A DNA stretch of 64,000 nt, from positions 142,580 to 206,579 of the forward strand of contig JACQDL010000031.1 in assembly GCA_016201065.1 (NCBI GenBank), given 5' to 3'. The DNA is from Actinomycetota bacterium (GTDB lineage: Bacteria > Actinomycetota > Actinomycetes > Mycobacteriales > JACQDL01). The notes beneath the pieces were generated by a model. It had not been told where the DNA came from. It searched no databases and saw only the letters and a program-made list of their open reading frames with translations. Shown here piece after piece: positions 1 through 10,003 of the stretch. The position numbers and the translations under genes were made by a program. Every line of letters begins with the position of its first letter. Position 1 is the first letter of the stretch.

Positions 1-1
1 C

Positions 2-1342
<1,341 letters not shown>

Positions 1343-1425
1343 GCTTCCCCGACATCTCAGCGACCAGCGGACGCCCGTACCCCACCACCCCTGCTGTCCA
1401 CGGACAGCCGCGATAGGACAGTGAG

Positions 1426-3900
1426 TTGACCGACATCAGCACCGAGAGCGGTGGCCGGGACCGGATCGAACCGGTCGACATCCAGCTGGAGATGCAGCGC
1501 AGCTACATCGACTACGCGATGTCGGTCATCGTCGGCAGGGCCCTGCCGGACGTGCGGGACGGCTTCAAGCCGGTCCACCGCAAGATCCTCTACGGCATGT
1601 TCGACTCCGGCTTCCGGCCGGACCGCGGCTTCGTCAAGTGCGGGCGCGTCGTCGGCGACGTCATGGGCAACTACCACCCGCACGGTGACACCGCGATCTA
1701 CGACACCCTCGTGCGGATGGCCCAGCCGTGGTCGCTGCGCTACCCGATGATCGACCCGCAGGGGAACTTCGGGTCACCGGGCAACGACCCGCAGGCCGCC
1801 ATGCGGTACACCGAGTGCCGGCTGTCGCCGCTGGCCATGGAGATGTTGCGGGACATCAACGAGGAGACCGTCGACTTCATCCCCAACTACGCCGGCAACA
1901 CCGTCGAGCCGACCATCCTGCCGAGCCGCATCCCGAACCTGCTGATCAACGGCAGCTCCGGGATCGCGGTCGGCATGGCGACGAACATCCCGCCACACAA
2001 CCTGCGCGAGGTCGCCGACGGTGTGGTGTGGGCGCTGGACAACCCGGCGGCGACCGCCCCGGAGCTGCTGGACGCGCTGATCGCGCGGATCAAGGGGCCG
2101 GACTTCCCCACCCATGCGCTGATCGTCGGGCGGGACGCGATCGAGGAGGCATACCGGACCGGCCGCGGCTCGATCCGGATGCGCGCGGTCGTGACGGTCG
2201 AGGAGGACGCCAAGGGGCGGACCATCCTCGTCGTCACCGAGCTGCCCTACCAGGTGAACCCGGACAACCTCGCCGAGTCGATCGCCCAGCTGGTCAAGGA
2301 CGGCCGAATCACCGGGATCACCGAGATCGCCGACGAGTCCAGCGACCGGATCGGTCGGCGGCTGGTGATCACCCTCAAGCGGGACGCGGTCGCCAAGGTC
2401 GTGCTGAACAACCTCTACAAGCACACCCAGCTGCAGACCACATTCGGCGCGAACATGCTCGCCATCGTCGATGGCGTGCCGCGCACCCTGCGGCTGGACC
2501 AGTTCGTCAGCTACTACGTCGCGCACCAGATCGACGTGGTCGTCCGGCGTACCCGCTACCGGTTGCGGAAGGCGGAGGAGCGCGCGCACATCCTGCGTGC
2601 GCTGCTCAAGGCGCTGGACCAGCTCGACGCGGTGATCGGGCTGATCCGGGCCAGCGAGTCCGCGGACGCGGCGCGCGGCGGCTTGATGGCGTTGCTCGCC
2701 ATCGACGAGATCCAGGCCACCGCGATCCTGGACATGCAGCTGCGCCGGCTGGCGGCCCTGGAGCGCCAGAAGATCATCGATGAGTACGCCGAGCTGGAGG
2801 CGCTCATCGCCGAGCTGAACGCGATCCTCGCCAGCGAGGCCCGGCAGCGCCAGATCGTCCGGGACGAGCTGCTGGAGATCGTCGAGAAGTACGGCGACGA
2901 CCGGCGGACCCGGATCGTGCCCTACGACGGCGACGTGTCGATCGAGGACCTCATCGCTCAGGAGGACGTGGTCGTCACGATCACGGCGACCGGCTATGCC
3001 AAGCGCACGAAGACCGAGCTGTACCGGTCCCAGAAGCGGGGCGGCAAGGGGGTGCAGGGTGCGGCGTTGAAGGCGGACGACATCGTCGCGCACTTCTTCG
3101 TCTCCTCGACCCACCACTGGATCCTGTTCTTCACCAACAAGGGCCGGGTCTACCGGCTGAAGGCTTACGAGCTGCCGGAGGCCAACCGGGCCGCCCGCGG
3201 CCAGCATGTGGCAAACCTGCTGCCGTTCCAGCCGGACGAGCGGATCGCCGAGGTCATCGCGATGTCGGACTACCAGGCGGCGCCGTATCTCGTCCTGGCC
3301 ACCAAGCGTGGCCTGGTGAAGAAGACCAGGCTGACCGACTTCGACTCCAACCGGGCCGGGGGCATCGTCGCGATCAACCTCAGGGACGACGACGAGCTCG
3401 TCGACGCGGCCCTCATCGCCGCCGACCAGGACCTGCTGCTGGTCAGCCGGCAGGCGCAGGCGATCCGGTTCCACGCCGACGATGAGGCGCTGCGGCCGAT
3501 GGGGCGCGCCACCTCGGGGGTGTTCGGGATGCGGTTCGGCGGGGATGACGAACTGCTCGCCATGATGGTCATCTCGGACGGCATGGACATCCTCGTGGCG
3601 ACCGACGGTGGTTACGCCAAGCGGACGAAGATCGACGAGTATCCGGTCCAGGGACGTGGCGGCAAGGGCGTGCTCACCGCGAAGGTCGTAGCCACTCGGG
3701 GTGGGCTGGTGGGTGCCTTGGCCGTACGCTCAGACGATGAGCTGTATGCGATCACGTCAAACGGCGGCGTGATCCGGACCAACGCACGCGAGGTGCGGAG
3801 GGCACAGCGGCAGACGATGGGAGTGCGGTTGATGAACCTTCCCGACGGCGTCAACCTCGTCGCCATCGCCCGCAACGCCGACGAACCGGACGAGGACTGA
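1426..3900 (+). CDS. gyrA: DNA gyrase subunit A
   Basis: Breakage-rejoining subunit of DNA gyrase, 824 residues, a normal length. The start is TTG at 1426, the first start codon before the conserved [13 protein letters not shown] block; no strong Shine-Dalgarno sequence is seen. The active-site tyrosine lies in [10 protein letters not shown], and the GyrA box appears as QKRGGKG near residue 530, one residue different from the common QRRGGKG. Six beta-pinwheel repeats follow. The protein ends in an acidic tail (DEPDED). Probably co-transcribed with gyrB and with the DUF3566 gene four bases downstream. Confidence 0.97.
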   Translation: MTDISTESGGRDRIEPVDIQLEMQRSYIDYAMSVIVGRALPDVRDGFKPVHRKILYGMFDSGFRPDRGFVKCGRVVGDVMGNYHPHGDTAIYDTLVRMAQPWSLRYPMIDPQGNFGSPGNDPQAAMRYTECRLSPLAMEMLRDINEETVDFIPNYAGNTVEPTILPSRIPNLLINGSSGIAVGMATNIPPHNLREVADGVVWALDNPAATAPELLDALIARIKGPDFPTHALIVGRDAIEEAYRTGRGSIRMRAVVTVEEDAKGRTILVVTELPYQVNPDNLAESIAQLVKDGRITGITEIADESSDRIGRRLVITLKRDAVAKVVLNNLYKHTQLQTTFGANMLAIVDGVPRTLRLDQFVSYYVAHQIDVVVRRTRYRLRKAEERAHILRALLKALDQLDAVIGLIRASESADAARGGLMALLAIDEIQATAILDMQLRRLAALERQKIIDEYAELEALIAELNAILASEARQRQIVRDELLEIVEKYGDDRRTRIVPYDGDVSIEDLIAQEDVVVTITATGYAKRTKTELYRSQKRGGKGVQGAALKADDIVAHFFVSSTHHWILFFTNKGRVYRLKAYELPEANRAARGQHVANLLPFQPDERIAEVIAMSDYQAAPYLVLATKRGLVKKTRLTDFDSNRAGGIVAINLRDDDELVDAALIAADQDLLLVSRQAQAIRFHADDEALRPMGRATSGVFGMRFGGDDELLAMMVISDGMDILVATDGGYAKRTKIDEYPVQGRGGKGVLTAKVVATRGGLVGALAVRSDDELYAITSNGGVIRTNAREVRRAQRQTMGVRLMNLPDGVNLVAIARNADEPDED

Positions 3901-3904
3901 TCGA

Positions 3905-4771
3905 ATGACCGAGCCGCGCCACCCTGGCCTTGAGCGGGCCAACGGAGAGCACCGCGATGGCGTCGCGGTGCACTCGGGAGCCGGGTACGGCATGCCATCC
4001 GACATCAACGGACGAGACTACGCGGGCGTGGACGCGCTGGACGGCGACCCGACCCGCGCCGGGTCTGGCGTCGGGGACTACGACCTGTCACAGATCGGCG
4101 GTACGGCGACCTACGGTCAGCCCCGGAGCGCTGAGCCGGCGCAACCGGACCGCCAGGCTTCCTACAGTGCGCCCGTCGGTGCCGCACAGACCTCCTACCA
4201 GGGGGGCAACTACGACGAACCGCCCGCGTACGCCGCGCCCGGGTACGCCGCGCCCGCGGCCGGGTACGCCGCGCCCGGGTACGGTGGCACGGCGGAGGCC
4301 GGCGCGGCAGCGTCGATGTATCGGGTCGGTCGCGACGGCAGCGTGAAGAAGCTGGGAGTCGACACCGAGATCGGCATGGCACCCGTTGCCGCCGGCATGC
4401 CGGACCGACCCGCCCCCGCCCGGGGCGGTCCCCGGCGGGCGCGGTTGCAGCTCAAGCACATCGACCCATGGTCGGTGATGAAGTTCTCGCTGGTGATGGC
4501 CGTGGCCCTCTTCTTCGTCTGGATGATCGCGGTCGGCCTGCTGTACGGGGTCCTCTCCGGCATGGGTGTGTTCGACAAGGTGAACTCCCTCTACGACCAG
4601 GTGCACGGTGGTGCCCTGCTGACCGGGGGGTTCGTGCTCGGCAGCGCGGCGATGATCGGCGCGATCAACATCGTCTTGTTCAGCGCGCTGGCCACGGTCG
4701 GTTCCTACGTCTACAACCTGTGCGCCGACCTCGTCGGTGGCATCGAGGTCACGCTGTCGGAGCGGGACTGA
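3905..4771 (+). CDS. DUF3566 membrane protein
   Basis: Member of the DUF3566 family that lies directly after gyrA in many actinobacteria. The first 150 residues are low complexity, with tandem repeats of a Tyr-Ala-Ala-Pro-Gly type. The C-terminal 110 residues hold the conserved domain with two hydrophobic segments (starting about residues 195 and 240). ATG at 3905 is four bases after the gyrA stop, so it is probably co-transcribed with gyrase. The molecular role is unknown; the family is an integral membrane protein by sequence. Confidence 0.9.
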   Translation: MTEPRHPGLERANGEHRDGVAVHSGAGYGMPSDINGRDYAGVDALDGDPTRAGSGVGDYDLSQIGGTATYGQPRSAEPAQPDRQASYSAPVGAAQTSYQGGNYDEPPAYAAPGYAAPAAGYAAPGYGGTAEAGAAASMYRVGRDGSVKKLGVDTEIGMAPVAAGMPDRPAPARGGPRRARLQLKHIDPWSVMKFSLVMAVALFFVWMIAVGLLYGVLSGMGVFDKVNSLYDQVHGGALLTGGFVLGSAAMIGAINIVLFSALATVGSYVYNLCADLVGGIEVTLSERD

Positions 4772-4851
4772 CCTCGACCGGTCCCCACGTGCCGGGCGAG
4801 GCGCGTCCGGCGCAGGCCCCAGCTCGTGCCCGTCTGGGGTGGGTGTCGTTT

Positions 4852-4879
4852 CCGTTGGCCAACGGCCGTGGGGTAGCCT
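4852..4879 (+). promoter_or_regulatory. Palindrome and possible -10 box before tRNA-Ile
   Basis: A perfect 14-base palindrome, CCGTTGGCCAACGG (4852-4865), is followed by TAGCCT (4874-4879), 15 bases before the mature tRNA 5' end. The hexamer is a plausible -10 element for the tRNA, with no convincing -35. The palindrome could equally be part of a weak terminator of the gyrase operon. No experimental support. Confidence 0.25.
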
Positions 4880-4894
4880 CGTGCCTTGCAACGC

Positions 4895-4968
4895 GGGCCT
4901 GTAGCTCAGTCGGTTAGAGCGCTTCCCTGATAAGGAAGAGGCCGCTGGTTCAAGTCCAGCCAGGCCCA
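4895..4968 (+). tRNA. tRNA-Ile (GAT)
   Basis: 74-base cloverleaf. Acceptor GGGCCTG pairs fully with CAGGCCC, discriminator A. Anticodon arm CTTCC-CTGATAA-GGAAG gives anticodon GAT. The T-loop is canonical (TTCAAGT). CCA is not encoded. Position after gyrA/DUF3566 is conserved in actinobacteria. Confidence 0.97.
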
Positions 4969-4969
4969 C

Positions 4970-5095
4970 GTGAAAAAGATGATGTTGCTGGTCGTCGTCG
5001 TTGCGGGCGGGCTTTTCCTCGTCAAGAAGCGCCGTGCTTCGCAGGAGGAAGCGGACCTGTGGCGGGAGGCCACCTCGGGTGCAGACCTGCGCTAG
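4970..5095 (+). CDS. DLW-39 family small membrane protein
   Basis: 41-residue protein missed by the ORF track. It starts with GTG at 4970, immediately after the tRNA-Ile gene, and ends at TAG 5093-5095. Residues 5-18 form one hydrophobic segment, followed by a basic KKRR stop-transfer patch and then the DLW tripeptide that names the family. The same small gene sits between tRNA-Ile and tRNA-Ala in many actinobacteria. Function is unknown. Translation must start from a message that includes or directly follows the tRNA, as no separate promoter is visible. Confidence 0.85.
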   Translation: MKKMMLLVVVVAGGLFLVKKRRASQEEADLWREATSGADLR

Positions 5096-5217
5096 GGATC
5101 GACGAACGGCCGCCTTGCGTTGTGAGGTGACCGGAGTTCGTGGGCCAGCGGGCCGGCTGTGCAGTGGCCTGCGTGCTGCTGGTGCGCGCCGGGCCGTGGT
5201 GGCGCGGACATGATTCC

Positions 5218-5290
5218 GGGGACGTAGCTCAACTGGCAGAGCACCGCCTTTGCAAGGCGGGGGTTAGGGGTTCAAGTCCCCTCGTCTCCA
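5218..5290 (+). tRNA. tRNA-Ala (TGC), ICE integration target
   Basis: 73-base cloverleaf: acceptor GGGGACG pairs with CGTCTCC (one G-T pair), anticodon arm CCGCC-TTTGCAA-GGCGG gives TGC, T-loop TTCAAGT. The integrase gene reads towards it from the right and its frame ends inside the tRNA 5' half. This is the expected left junction of an element that inserts into the tRNA and restores the gene with its own copy of the 3' end. Confidence 0.96.
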
Positions 5291-6893
5291 CTAGTAGTTG
5301 ACGCTCGCGAACACCCAGCAAGCTGGGCTTTTGCACCCCGGCCGGGTCTCCGGCCGGGGTGTTTCGTGCTTGTAGGACGGTGGGGGCGTTGGGGTCGATC
5401 CGCCACGTCGGGCTCGCGACGGTCATCGCTGGGTCCAGGGTGATGTTGTCGATCAGTAGTTCGCACAGGTGCTTGCGTTCGGTGTCGGAGCCGTAGTCGA
5501 TGATCTGGTTGATGTAGCGGCCGAGGGTGCTGACCTGTTCGGTGGTGATCTCGTGCGGGGCGGTGTCCAACCGTAGTTGGAGGGTGTCCCGGCGGCGCCG
5601 GAGCTGGGTCAGTTCACCGGAGAGCTTCTCGATTCTGGTTTCCAGGAGGGTCCTGTCGATCGTGCCGGCTTCGTAGTCGGTGAAGTACCGGTCGACGATG
5701 AGCTGCTTTTGTGCCAGTTGGGTGGCGACTGTTGCCAGGCTGGTGCGGGCGGCCTGCAGGGTGCGGTGGTGCCGGTCGTGGGAGTCAGCGACCGCGTCCA
5801 TGATCGTTGTGGTGTGGTCGCGGTAGAACTCACCCATGGCCTGCAGGACGGCCTCCTCGAGGGCGTCGGCGCGGATGCGGGGCGCGTCGCAGTGCATGGT
5901 GCCGTAGCGGTTGCGGGTGAAGCAGGTGTAGTAGCGGTAACGCTGGCGTTTGCCGGTGGCGGCGGTGCCCAGATATCCCTGCCCGCAGCGGGGGCAACGG
6001 ATCTTGCCGGTGAGGTGGTAGTTGGAGGAGACACCGGCGGACCTGGCGGGGTGTTCGCCGCGTTCGGTGAGGATCTGCTGGGCCTGCTCGAAGGTGTCGG
6101 TGGTGATGATCGGTGGGTGGGCGTCGGTGGTGTAGATGTCCCGGAAGGCCACCGCGCCGATGTAGGCGGGGTTGGTCAGCACGTCGGTGATCGTCTTGTG
6201 GTTCCATGGGCGGCCGCTGCGGCGGCGCAGGCCCCGCCGGTTGAGGGTGGTGGCGATGGTACGGGTGCCTTGGCGGCGCACTGTGTACAGGTCGAAGATC
6301 TCGGTGATGGTGGCTGTTTCGCTCGGTTGGGGCTGTAGGTGGTGGGTGGTGGGGTCGACCTGGTAGCCCTCGGGGGCGAACCCCACGGTCCACTGGCCCC
6401 TGCTGGCTTTGCGTTCCATCCCGGCCACAACCCGATCGATGATCATTTCGCGTTCAAATTCGGCGAACACCCCGAGCATCTGCATCGCCATCCGCCCCGC
6501 GGGGGTGGTGGTCTCGAAGGGTTCGGTGGCGGAACGGAACGCGACCCCGGTCTGTTCGAGTTCGTCGAGCAACCAGAGCAGGTCACGGTTGCGTCGGCTG
6601 AACCGGTCCAGGCGGTAGACCAGGAGCACGTCGAACACGCCGGTGTGTGCGGCGGTGAGGGCGCGTTGCAGGCCGGGTCGGTCCAGGCTCGCGCCGGAGG
6701 CGTCGTCGGTGAACTTCGCCACGACACTCCACCCGTCTTGGGAGGCGACGTAGGCGTCGAGTCTGGTGTTTTGGGCTTCGATGCTGAAGGGCTGGTTGTC
6801 CTCGTCGGTGGACCGTCGGGTGTATGTCGCGATCCGTAGGTGGGTGCTGGTGGGGGGTGCCGCCTTGGTGGCGGGGCGAGATCGGCGTGACAT
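5229..6893 (-). CDS. Large serine recombinase (integrase)
   Basis: 554-residue serine integrase that should catalyse integration and excision of the element. The resolvase domain spans roughly residues 18-165 with the nucleophile in YTRRST (Ser28) and an R-x-DRFSRR motif. It is followed by the recombinase domain (about 175-275), a zinc ribbon with CPRCG and later cysteines (about 305-345), and a leucine-rich coiled-coil stretch (about 385-440). ATG 6893 has GGAGG six bases upstream. The last 20 residues are read antisense through the tRNA-Ala gene, so the tail in the integrated state is partly encoded by the attachment site and will differ in the excised circle. Confidence 0.93.
   Translation of the reverse strand: MSRRSRPATKAAPPTSTHLRIATYTRRSTDEDNQPFSIEAQNTRLDAYVASQDGWSVVAKFTDDASGASLDRPGLQRALTAAHTGVFDVLLVYRLDRFSRRNRDLLWLLDELEQTGVAFRSATEPFETTTPAGRMAMQMLGVFAEFEREMIIDRVVAGMERKASRGQWTVGFAPEGYQVDPTTHHLQPQPSETATITEIFDLYTVRRQGTRTIATTLNRRGLRRRSGRPWNHKTITDVLTNPAYIGAVAFRDIYTTDAHPPIITTDTFEQAQQILTERGEHPARSAGVSSNYHLTGKIRCPRCGQGYLGTAATGKRQRYRYYTCFTRNRYGTMHCDAPRIRADALEEAVLQAMGEFYRDHTTTIMDAVADSHDRHHRTLQAARTSLATVATQLAQKQLIVDRYFTDYEAGTIDRTLLETRIEKLSGELTQLRRRRDTLQLRLDTAPHEITTEQVSTLGRYINQIIDYGSDTERKHLCELLIDNITLDPAMTVASPTWRIDPNAPTVLQARNTPAGDPAGVQKPSLLGVRERQLLVETRGLEPLTPALQRRCSAS
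5250..5290 (+). other. Probable att junction (tRNA-Ala 3' half)
   Basis: Inferred crossover region, from the anticodon stem to the 3' end of tRNA-Ala. Basis: change from conserved chromosome order to mobile genes at this point and the position of the integrase gene. The exact core cannot be set, because the matching right-end copy is not in the window. Confidence 0.4.
5314..5363. terminator. Two hairpins just inside the element
   Basis: First a 6-bp stem CCCAGC/GCTGGG followed by CTTTT (5314-5332). Then a perfect 12-bp stem CACCCCGGCCGG/CCGGCCGGGGTG with a GTCT loop followed by TTT (5334-5363). In the plus direction they fit a tandem terminator for tRNA-Ala. The same bases also lie inside the apparent C-terminal coding end of the integrase on the other strand. 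Confidence 0.6.
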
Positions 6894-6954
6894 CGGACCT
6901 CCACGAAGGGGGTGGTAGTGGGTCGCCGGGTGGGTTGGACAAGCACCCGGGTGG

Positions 6955-7362
6955 TCATTCGGATGGTTCGGGGGGTTCGTCGCGGTCGCGCTGCACCCAG
7001 GACACGATCATCGCGGCGAGCAGCCGTACCGCTTGGCGGTACTGCTCCTCGGTGGCGGCGGTGACCCTCGCGGGGCCCAACCGGGGCGTGACCGCCCGGT
7101 TCCGTTCGGCCGCGCGACGGACCTCATCCGGGGGTATTCGGCCCGTTGACCTGGGACGATAGCCGTCCTTGGTGGGCGGCGGCAAGGCATCCGCAGCATG
7201 GTCGCCCACGACCTTCTCGTGGTCGTGCGACGGGTCGCGGTGGTCGCCGCGACGCGCCCGGGTGGGTCGCGGCGCACTGGTGTCCTCACGCGACCGGTCG
7301 TCGTGGTCGCGGTGTTGGTCGCCTCGGTCGCCGGGTTCGTCGTGTGGGTCGTGGGTGGTCAC
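6955..7362 (-). CDS. Hypothetical protein, charged
   Basis: 135 residues. I place the start at GTG 7362, which overlaps the stop of the upstream gene as GTGA, rather than at the longer arginine-rich ORF in the track. The N-terminal half is rich in Asp, His and Arg and looks disordered. The C-terminal 50 residues form a likely helix ending in AAMIVSWVQ. No family recognised. Position directly upstream of the integrase (62-base gap, same strand) makes a role in integration, excision or its control possible, but this is inference. Confidence 0.6.
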   Translation of the reverse strand: MTTHDPHDEPGDRGDQHRDHDDRSREDTSAPRPTRARRGDHRDPSHDHEKVVGDHAADALPPPTKDGYRPRSTGRIPPDEVRRAAERNRAVTPRLGPARVTAATEEQYRQAVRLLAAMIVSWVQRDRDEPPEPSE

Positions 7363-8087
7363 CGCGCCCCACCCCGGGTGGTGAGCACGACCATGTCGAT
7401 GCGGGCGGGAGCCTGTGGTGTGGTCGCGGCACCGTGGGTGAGTGCGTCGGCGACATCGGTGTCGGTGGCGTGGTACACGAACCGGTCGCCACGGTCGGGT
7501 GGCGTGGTCACGGCGACGATCCGCACCCGCGGGGTGAGGCCCGCCTGCTCGGCGGCCCACCACAGTAGGGGTTCCACGCCGCTGATGGCGCGACCCGGCC
7601 CGGTGGGGGTGTGGGGTGGTGTCGTGACGATGACGGACCCCTGGAGGGTGGTCCGGTGCCGGCAGGCGAGGAGCACCTCCACCAGGTCGCTGCCGGTGAT
7701 GTCGGGTTGGGGGCGCAGGGTGATGAGGGCCACGGGTCGGGGTGCCTGGTCCTGGTCGCGCAGCTGGGTGGGGGTGCTGATAACCAGGTAGCGGCGGCCG
7801 GTGGTGGCCGCCACGGCACGCAGGTGTGGGTCGTCACCGATGCTGAGGATCGTGTCCCCGCGGCGGGTGTAGACGTGAAGGAGTCGCTGGGTGAGGGTGG
7901 TCGTCAGCTGTGACCCGGGTTCGGGGCTGGTGGGGTCGTCGTCGTGGTCACCCAGGCACCACAGGGTCGTGGGCGGTTCGTCGGTGGGTGGTGGTCGGTC
8001 GCCACGACCGGTACTCGGGTCGTTGGGGCCGGTTCGTGGGTCGCCGACGTGGGTGGGGTGTGGGTCGTGGCCGGAGGATGCGGTCAT
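7359..8087 (-). CDS. Hypothetical protein, methylase-fold-like
   Basis: 242 residues from ATG 8087, which has GGGAG upstream; the longer ORF to 8192 has no better start. The middle (TLTQRLLHVYTRRGDTILSI then TTGRRYLVI) resembles motif I and the following strand of N4/N6 DNA methylases, but no catalytic DPPY/SPPY-type motif is visible, so it is probably not an active methylase. It overlaps the next gene by GTGA and heads the operon that ends with the integrase. Function unknown. Confidence 0.6.
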   Translation of the reverse strand: MTASSGHDPHPTHVGDPRTGPNDPSTGRGDRPPPTDEPPTTLWCLGDHDDDPTSPEPGSQLTTTLTQRLLHVYTRRGDTILSIGDDPHLRAVAATTGRRYLVISTPTQLRDQDQAPRPVALITLRPQPDITGSDLVEVLLACRHRTTLQGSVIVTTPPHTPTGPGRAISGVEPLLWWAAEQAGLTPRVRIVAVTTPPDRGDRFVYHATDTDVADALTHGAATTPQAPARIDMVVLTTRGGAR

Positions 8088-8110
8088 CGGGTGGGTGGCT
8101 CCCGTGCCCG

Positions 8111-8129
8111 GCGGGTCGTGTTCGCACCC
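8111..8129 (+). repeat. 19-base direct repeat, copy 1
   Basis: GCGGGTCGTGTTCGCACCC occurs here and again, exactly, at 9513-9531. Copy 1 lies 24 bases upstream of the leftward gene start at 8087; copy 2 lies upstream of the pilin gene. Confidence 0.6.
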
Positions 8130-8179
8130 ACCAAAGGCCCGTTGACGCCCACGTACACGACGGTGTCCGGGTGGGGGTG

Positions 8180-8248
8180 ACCCAACAGGCACCCAACAGA
8201 CCGCGACCGGCCTCGGTGATCACGGCTACCGGTGGGTGCCTGTTGGGT
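8180..8248. repeat. 16-base inverted repeat, oriT or operator candidate
   Basis: Perfect 16-base arms: ACCCAACAGGCACCCA (8180-8195) and its complement (8233-8248), separated by 37 bases. Each arm contains a CCCAACA box. Such an arrangement upstream of T4SS genes would suit a relaxase recognition hairpin or a looping operator. Confidence 0.6.
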
Positions 8249-8587
8249 GGGTGTGGGGCGACACCCGGGGATGTGGGCCACCCGTGGTGATGACCGCACC
8301 CCGGTGGTGGGTCCGGGCCGGGATTGCGTGTCCCGTGGCCCCAGTGTGGTGGCCGGGGTGGTCAACACTCACCCAACACACCTCTTGGCCTGCGCTGTTG
8401 GGTTTCGCCCGGGTGCCGGTGGTGGCTGCGGTGCGAGACCGACCGTTGGGTCACGCACGGCTGTGACCTGCACCAACAGGTGAGGGTGGTCATCGGGGCC
8501 GCGGGTGGGTGTTGGGTGGGTGTGCGCGGATGGGGGTCTCGTGCCGTGGTGAGCACGGCACCCGATCCTCTTCCTGCGAGGTTTGTG

Positions 8588-9547
8588 ATGTCTGCTGTGT
8601 CGGGGTGGCCGTCCTCACCGTTGGACGCCGCCCAGCGTGCCTTCACCCTGCTGGTCCATCCCCCCACCCAGGTCGGGTTCGACGGCCGTGGCGTTGATGG
8701 GCTACCGGGACGGATCCTGCCGTTGGATGAGCTCCGCACGTTGTTGCTGTCGCCCGCGACCAACCCGGGGGTGCGGGATGTGGTGTGGCGGGAGTTGGTG
8801 GTCCGCTCCCGCCGGGACGGCCCCGCGTGGGTGGTGGCCGCGGTGGGGATGGCGTTGCCGGGGTTGCGGCGGGTCGCCGGTCAGCTCACCGCCGGGTGGC
8901 GGGGTGATTCGGATGATCTGGATTCGGAGTTGCTGCTGGGGTTCGTGGCCCGGTTGCGGACCCTGGATGTGGGGGTGCCGCGGGTGTGTGGGCGGCTCAT
9001 CGACGCGGGCCTGCGGGCGGCCCGGCGGGCCCGGGACGCGGAGTCCGACACCCACCTGGTCCCCAGTCACACCCTGGGGCCGATCGCACCGATCCAGCCG
9101 TGGGATCACCCCGAGTTGGTGTTGGCGCGGGCGGTCGCGGTGGCGGTCATCGACACCGAGGAGGCCCACCTGATCGCCGCGACCCGGTTGGGGGATTCCA
9201 CGGTCGCGGAGGTCGCGGTGGTGTTGGGGATCAGCGCCGGTACCGCCGCGGTGTGGCGGGCGAAAGCCGAACGGCGCCTGGTGGAGGCCATCGCGGGCGG
9301 GGAGTTGGCGTTCGTGCCGCTGCGGCCCCGCCGCCGGGCCCGAGGTGCGGTGCCCGCCACGTCGGAGGGTGGGGTTGTTGGGGGCTTGCTGGGTTCCGAT
9401 CCGACCTCGGGCGTGGTGTTGGGCACCCAACAGGGGGCATTGGGGGGCAAGACACCGGACCGGCAGACGGCTGGTGTCGGTGTCCCCGGGGGCCGGGGTG
9501 GGGTTGGCCTGAGCGGGTCGTGTTCGCACCCGACCGGCCTCAGGTGA
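8588..9547 (+). CDS. Sigma-factor-like regulator with C-terminal HTH
   Basis: 319 residues from ATG 8588 (GCGAGG upstream). Residues about 60-150 are helical with a region-2-like pattern; residues about 195-235 (DSTVAEVAVVLGISAGTAAVWRAKAERRL) look like a sigma region 4 helix-turn-helix. The last 90 residues are Gly-rich low complexity. First gene of the rightward transfer operon and placed directly beside the CCCAACA-box region, so it is a candidate for the protein that binds there; this is inferred from position only. Could also be a plasmid-specific DNA-binding protein that merely resembles sigma factors. Confidence 0.55.
   Translation: MSAVSGWPSSPLDAAQRAFTLLVHPPTQVGFDGRGVDGLPGRILPLDELRTLLLSPATNPGVRDVVWRELVVRSRRDGPAWVVAAVGMALPGLRRVAGQLTAGWRGDSDDLDSELLLGFVARLRTLDVGVPRVCGRLIDAGLRAARRARDAESDTHLVPSHTLGPIAPIQPWDHPELVLARAVAVAVIDTEEAHLIAATRLGDSTVAEVAVVLGISAGTAAVWRAKAERRLVEAIAGGELAFVPLRPRRRARGAVPATSEGGVVGGLLGSDPTSGVVLGTQQGALGGKTPDRQTAGVGVPGGRGGVGLSGSCSHPTGLR
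9417..9432. repeat. Palindromic pair of CCCAACA boxes
   Basis: TGTTGGG-CA-CCCAACA, two boxes facing each other with a 2-base spacer, inside the low-complexity 3' end of the sigma-like gene and about 215 bases before the pilin gene. The only box pair arranged as a tight palindrome. Confidence 0.6.
9513..9531 (+). repeat. 19-base direct repeat, copy 2
   Basis: Exact second copy of the repeat at 8111-8129, located 115 bases before the pilin start and at the end of the sigma-like gene. Confidence 0.6.
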
Positions 9548-9645
9548 AGGAGCGTCGCTCCCACACCCCAACCCCGGCCCCCGGGGACACACCCCCCACG
9601 CATGTTTCCCGAGTCGCCCCGGATGGGGCGGGAGGTACCCCGATC

Positions 9646-10002
9646 ATGATCCGCCGCACCCTGTACCGGATCGCCACGGTGGCGACTGCCCTGTGGCTGG
9701 TCCTCACCGGTGCCGGCCCGGCCGGCGCCGACCCGGCACCTGATACCGGGCCGCCACGCATCGTGGCGGTCAACGACCTGCCCACGATCGTCACGAACAT
9801 CACCCACTGGATCATCGGGTTGGTGTTCGGGGTGGCGACCCTGTTCCTGACCGTCGGGGGTTTGCGGTATCTGGCCGCCGGGGGTGACCCCACCGAGGTG
9901 GAGAAGGCCAAGTCGGCGTTGAAGTCCGCGTTGGTCGGTTACGCGTTGGCGTTGCTGGCACCGATCCTGCTGGGTGTCGTGAAGAGCTGGATCGGGGCCT
10001 GA
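9646..10002 (+). CDS. T4SS pilin (VirB2/TrbC-like)
   Basis: 118 residues. Start ATG 9646, with GGGAGG eleven bases upstream. An N-terminal signal peptide (about residues 1-30, ending near AGA) is followed by two hydrophobic helices (about 55-75 and 95-115) with a short polar loop GGDPTEVEKAK. This is the layout of the T4SS_pilin family in Gram-positive conjugation systems. It is the first structural gene of the transfer operon and lies one base upstream of the TrbL-like gene. Role: extracellular or envelope pilus subunit (family knowledge). Confidence 0.82.
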   Translation: MIRRTLYRIATVATALWLVLTGAGPAGADPAPDTGPPRIVAVNDLPTIVTNITHWIIGLVFGVATLFLTVGGLRYLAAGGDPTEVEKAKSALKSALVGYALALLAPILLGVVKSWIGA

Positions 10003-10003
10003 G

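Larger units (their letters stand above)
8088..8587. promoter_or_regulatory. 500-base divergent control region with CCCAACA boxes
   Basis: No gene seen. Separates the leftward integrase operon from the rightward transfer operon. It holds six exact copies of CCCAACA or its complement TGTTGGG (8181, 8192, 8241, 8372, 8396, 8510) plus a near match CACCAACA at 8471. The two leftmost are 11 bases apart, one helical turn. This looks like a multi-site operator or a processing origin. The same heptamer recurs around 28.2-29.8 kb. Confidence 0.6.

Noticed and set aside
1774-3474. 566-residue minus-strand ORF opposite gyrA
   Set aside because: Antisense shadow of gyrA due to high GC; no start signals and no domain.
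8181-8518. CCCAACA repeats as a CRISPR array
   Set aside because: Repeat unit is only 7-9 bases, spacing is irregular and orientation is mixed; no cas genes.
8324-8587. Upstream extension of the sigma-like gene in the ORF track
   Set aside because: The region is the box-rich control region, composition is not protein-like, and ATG 8588 has its own ribosome-binding site.
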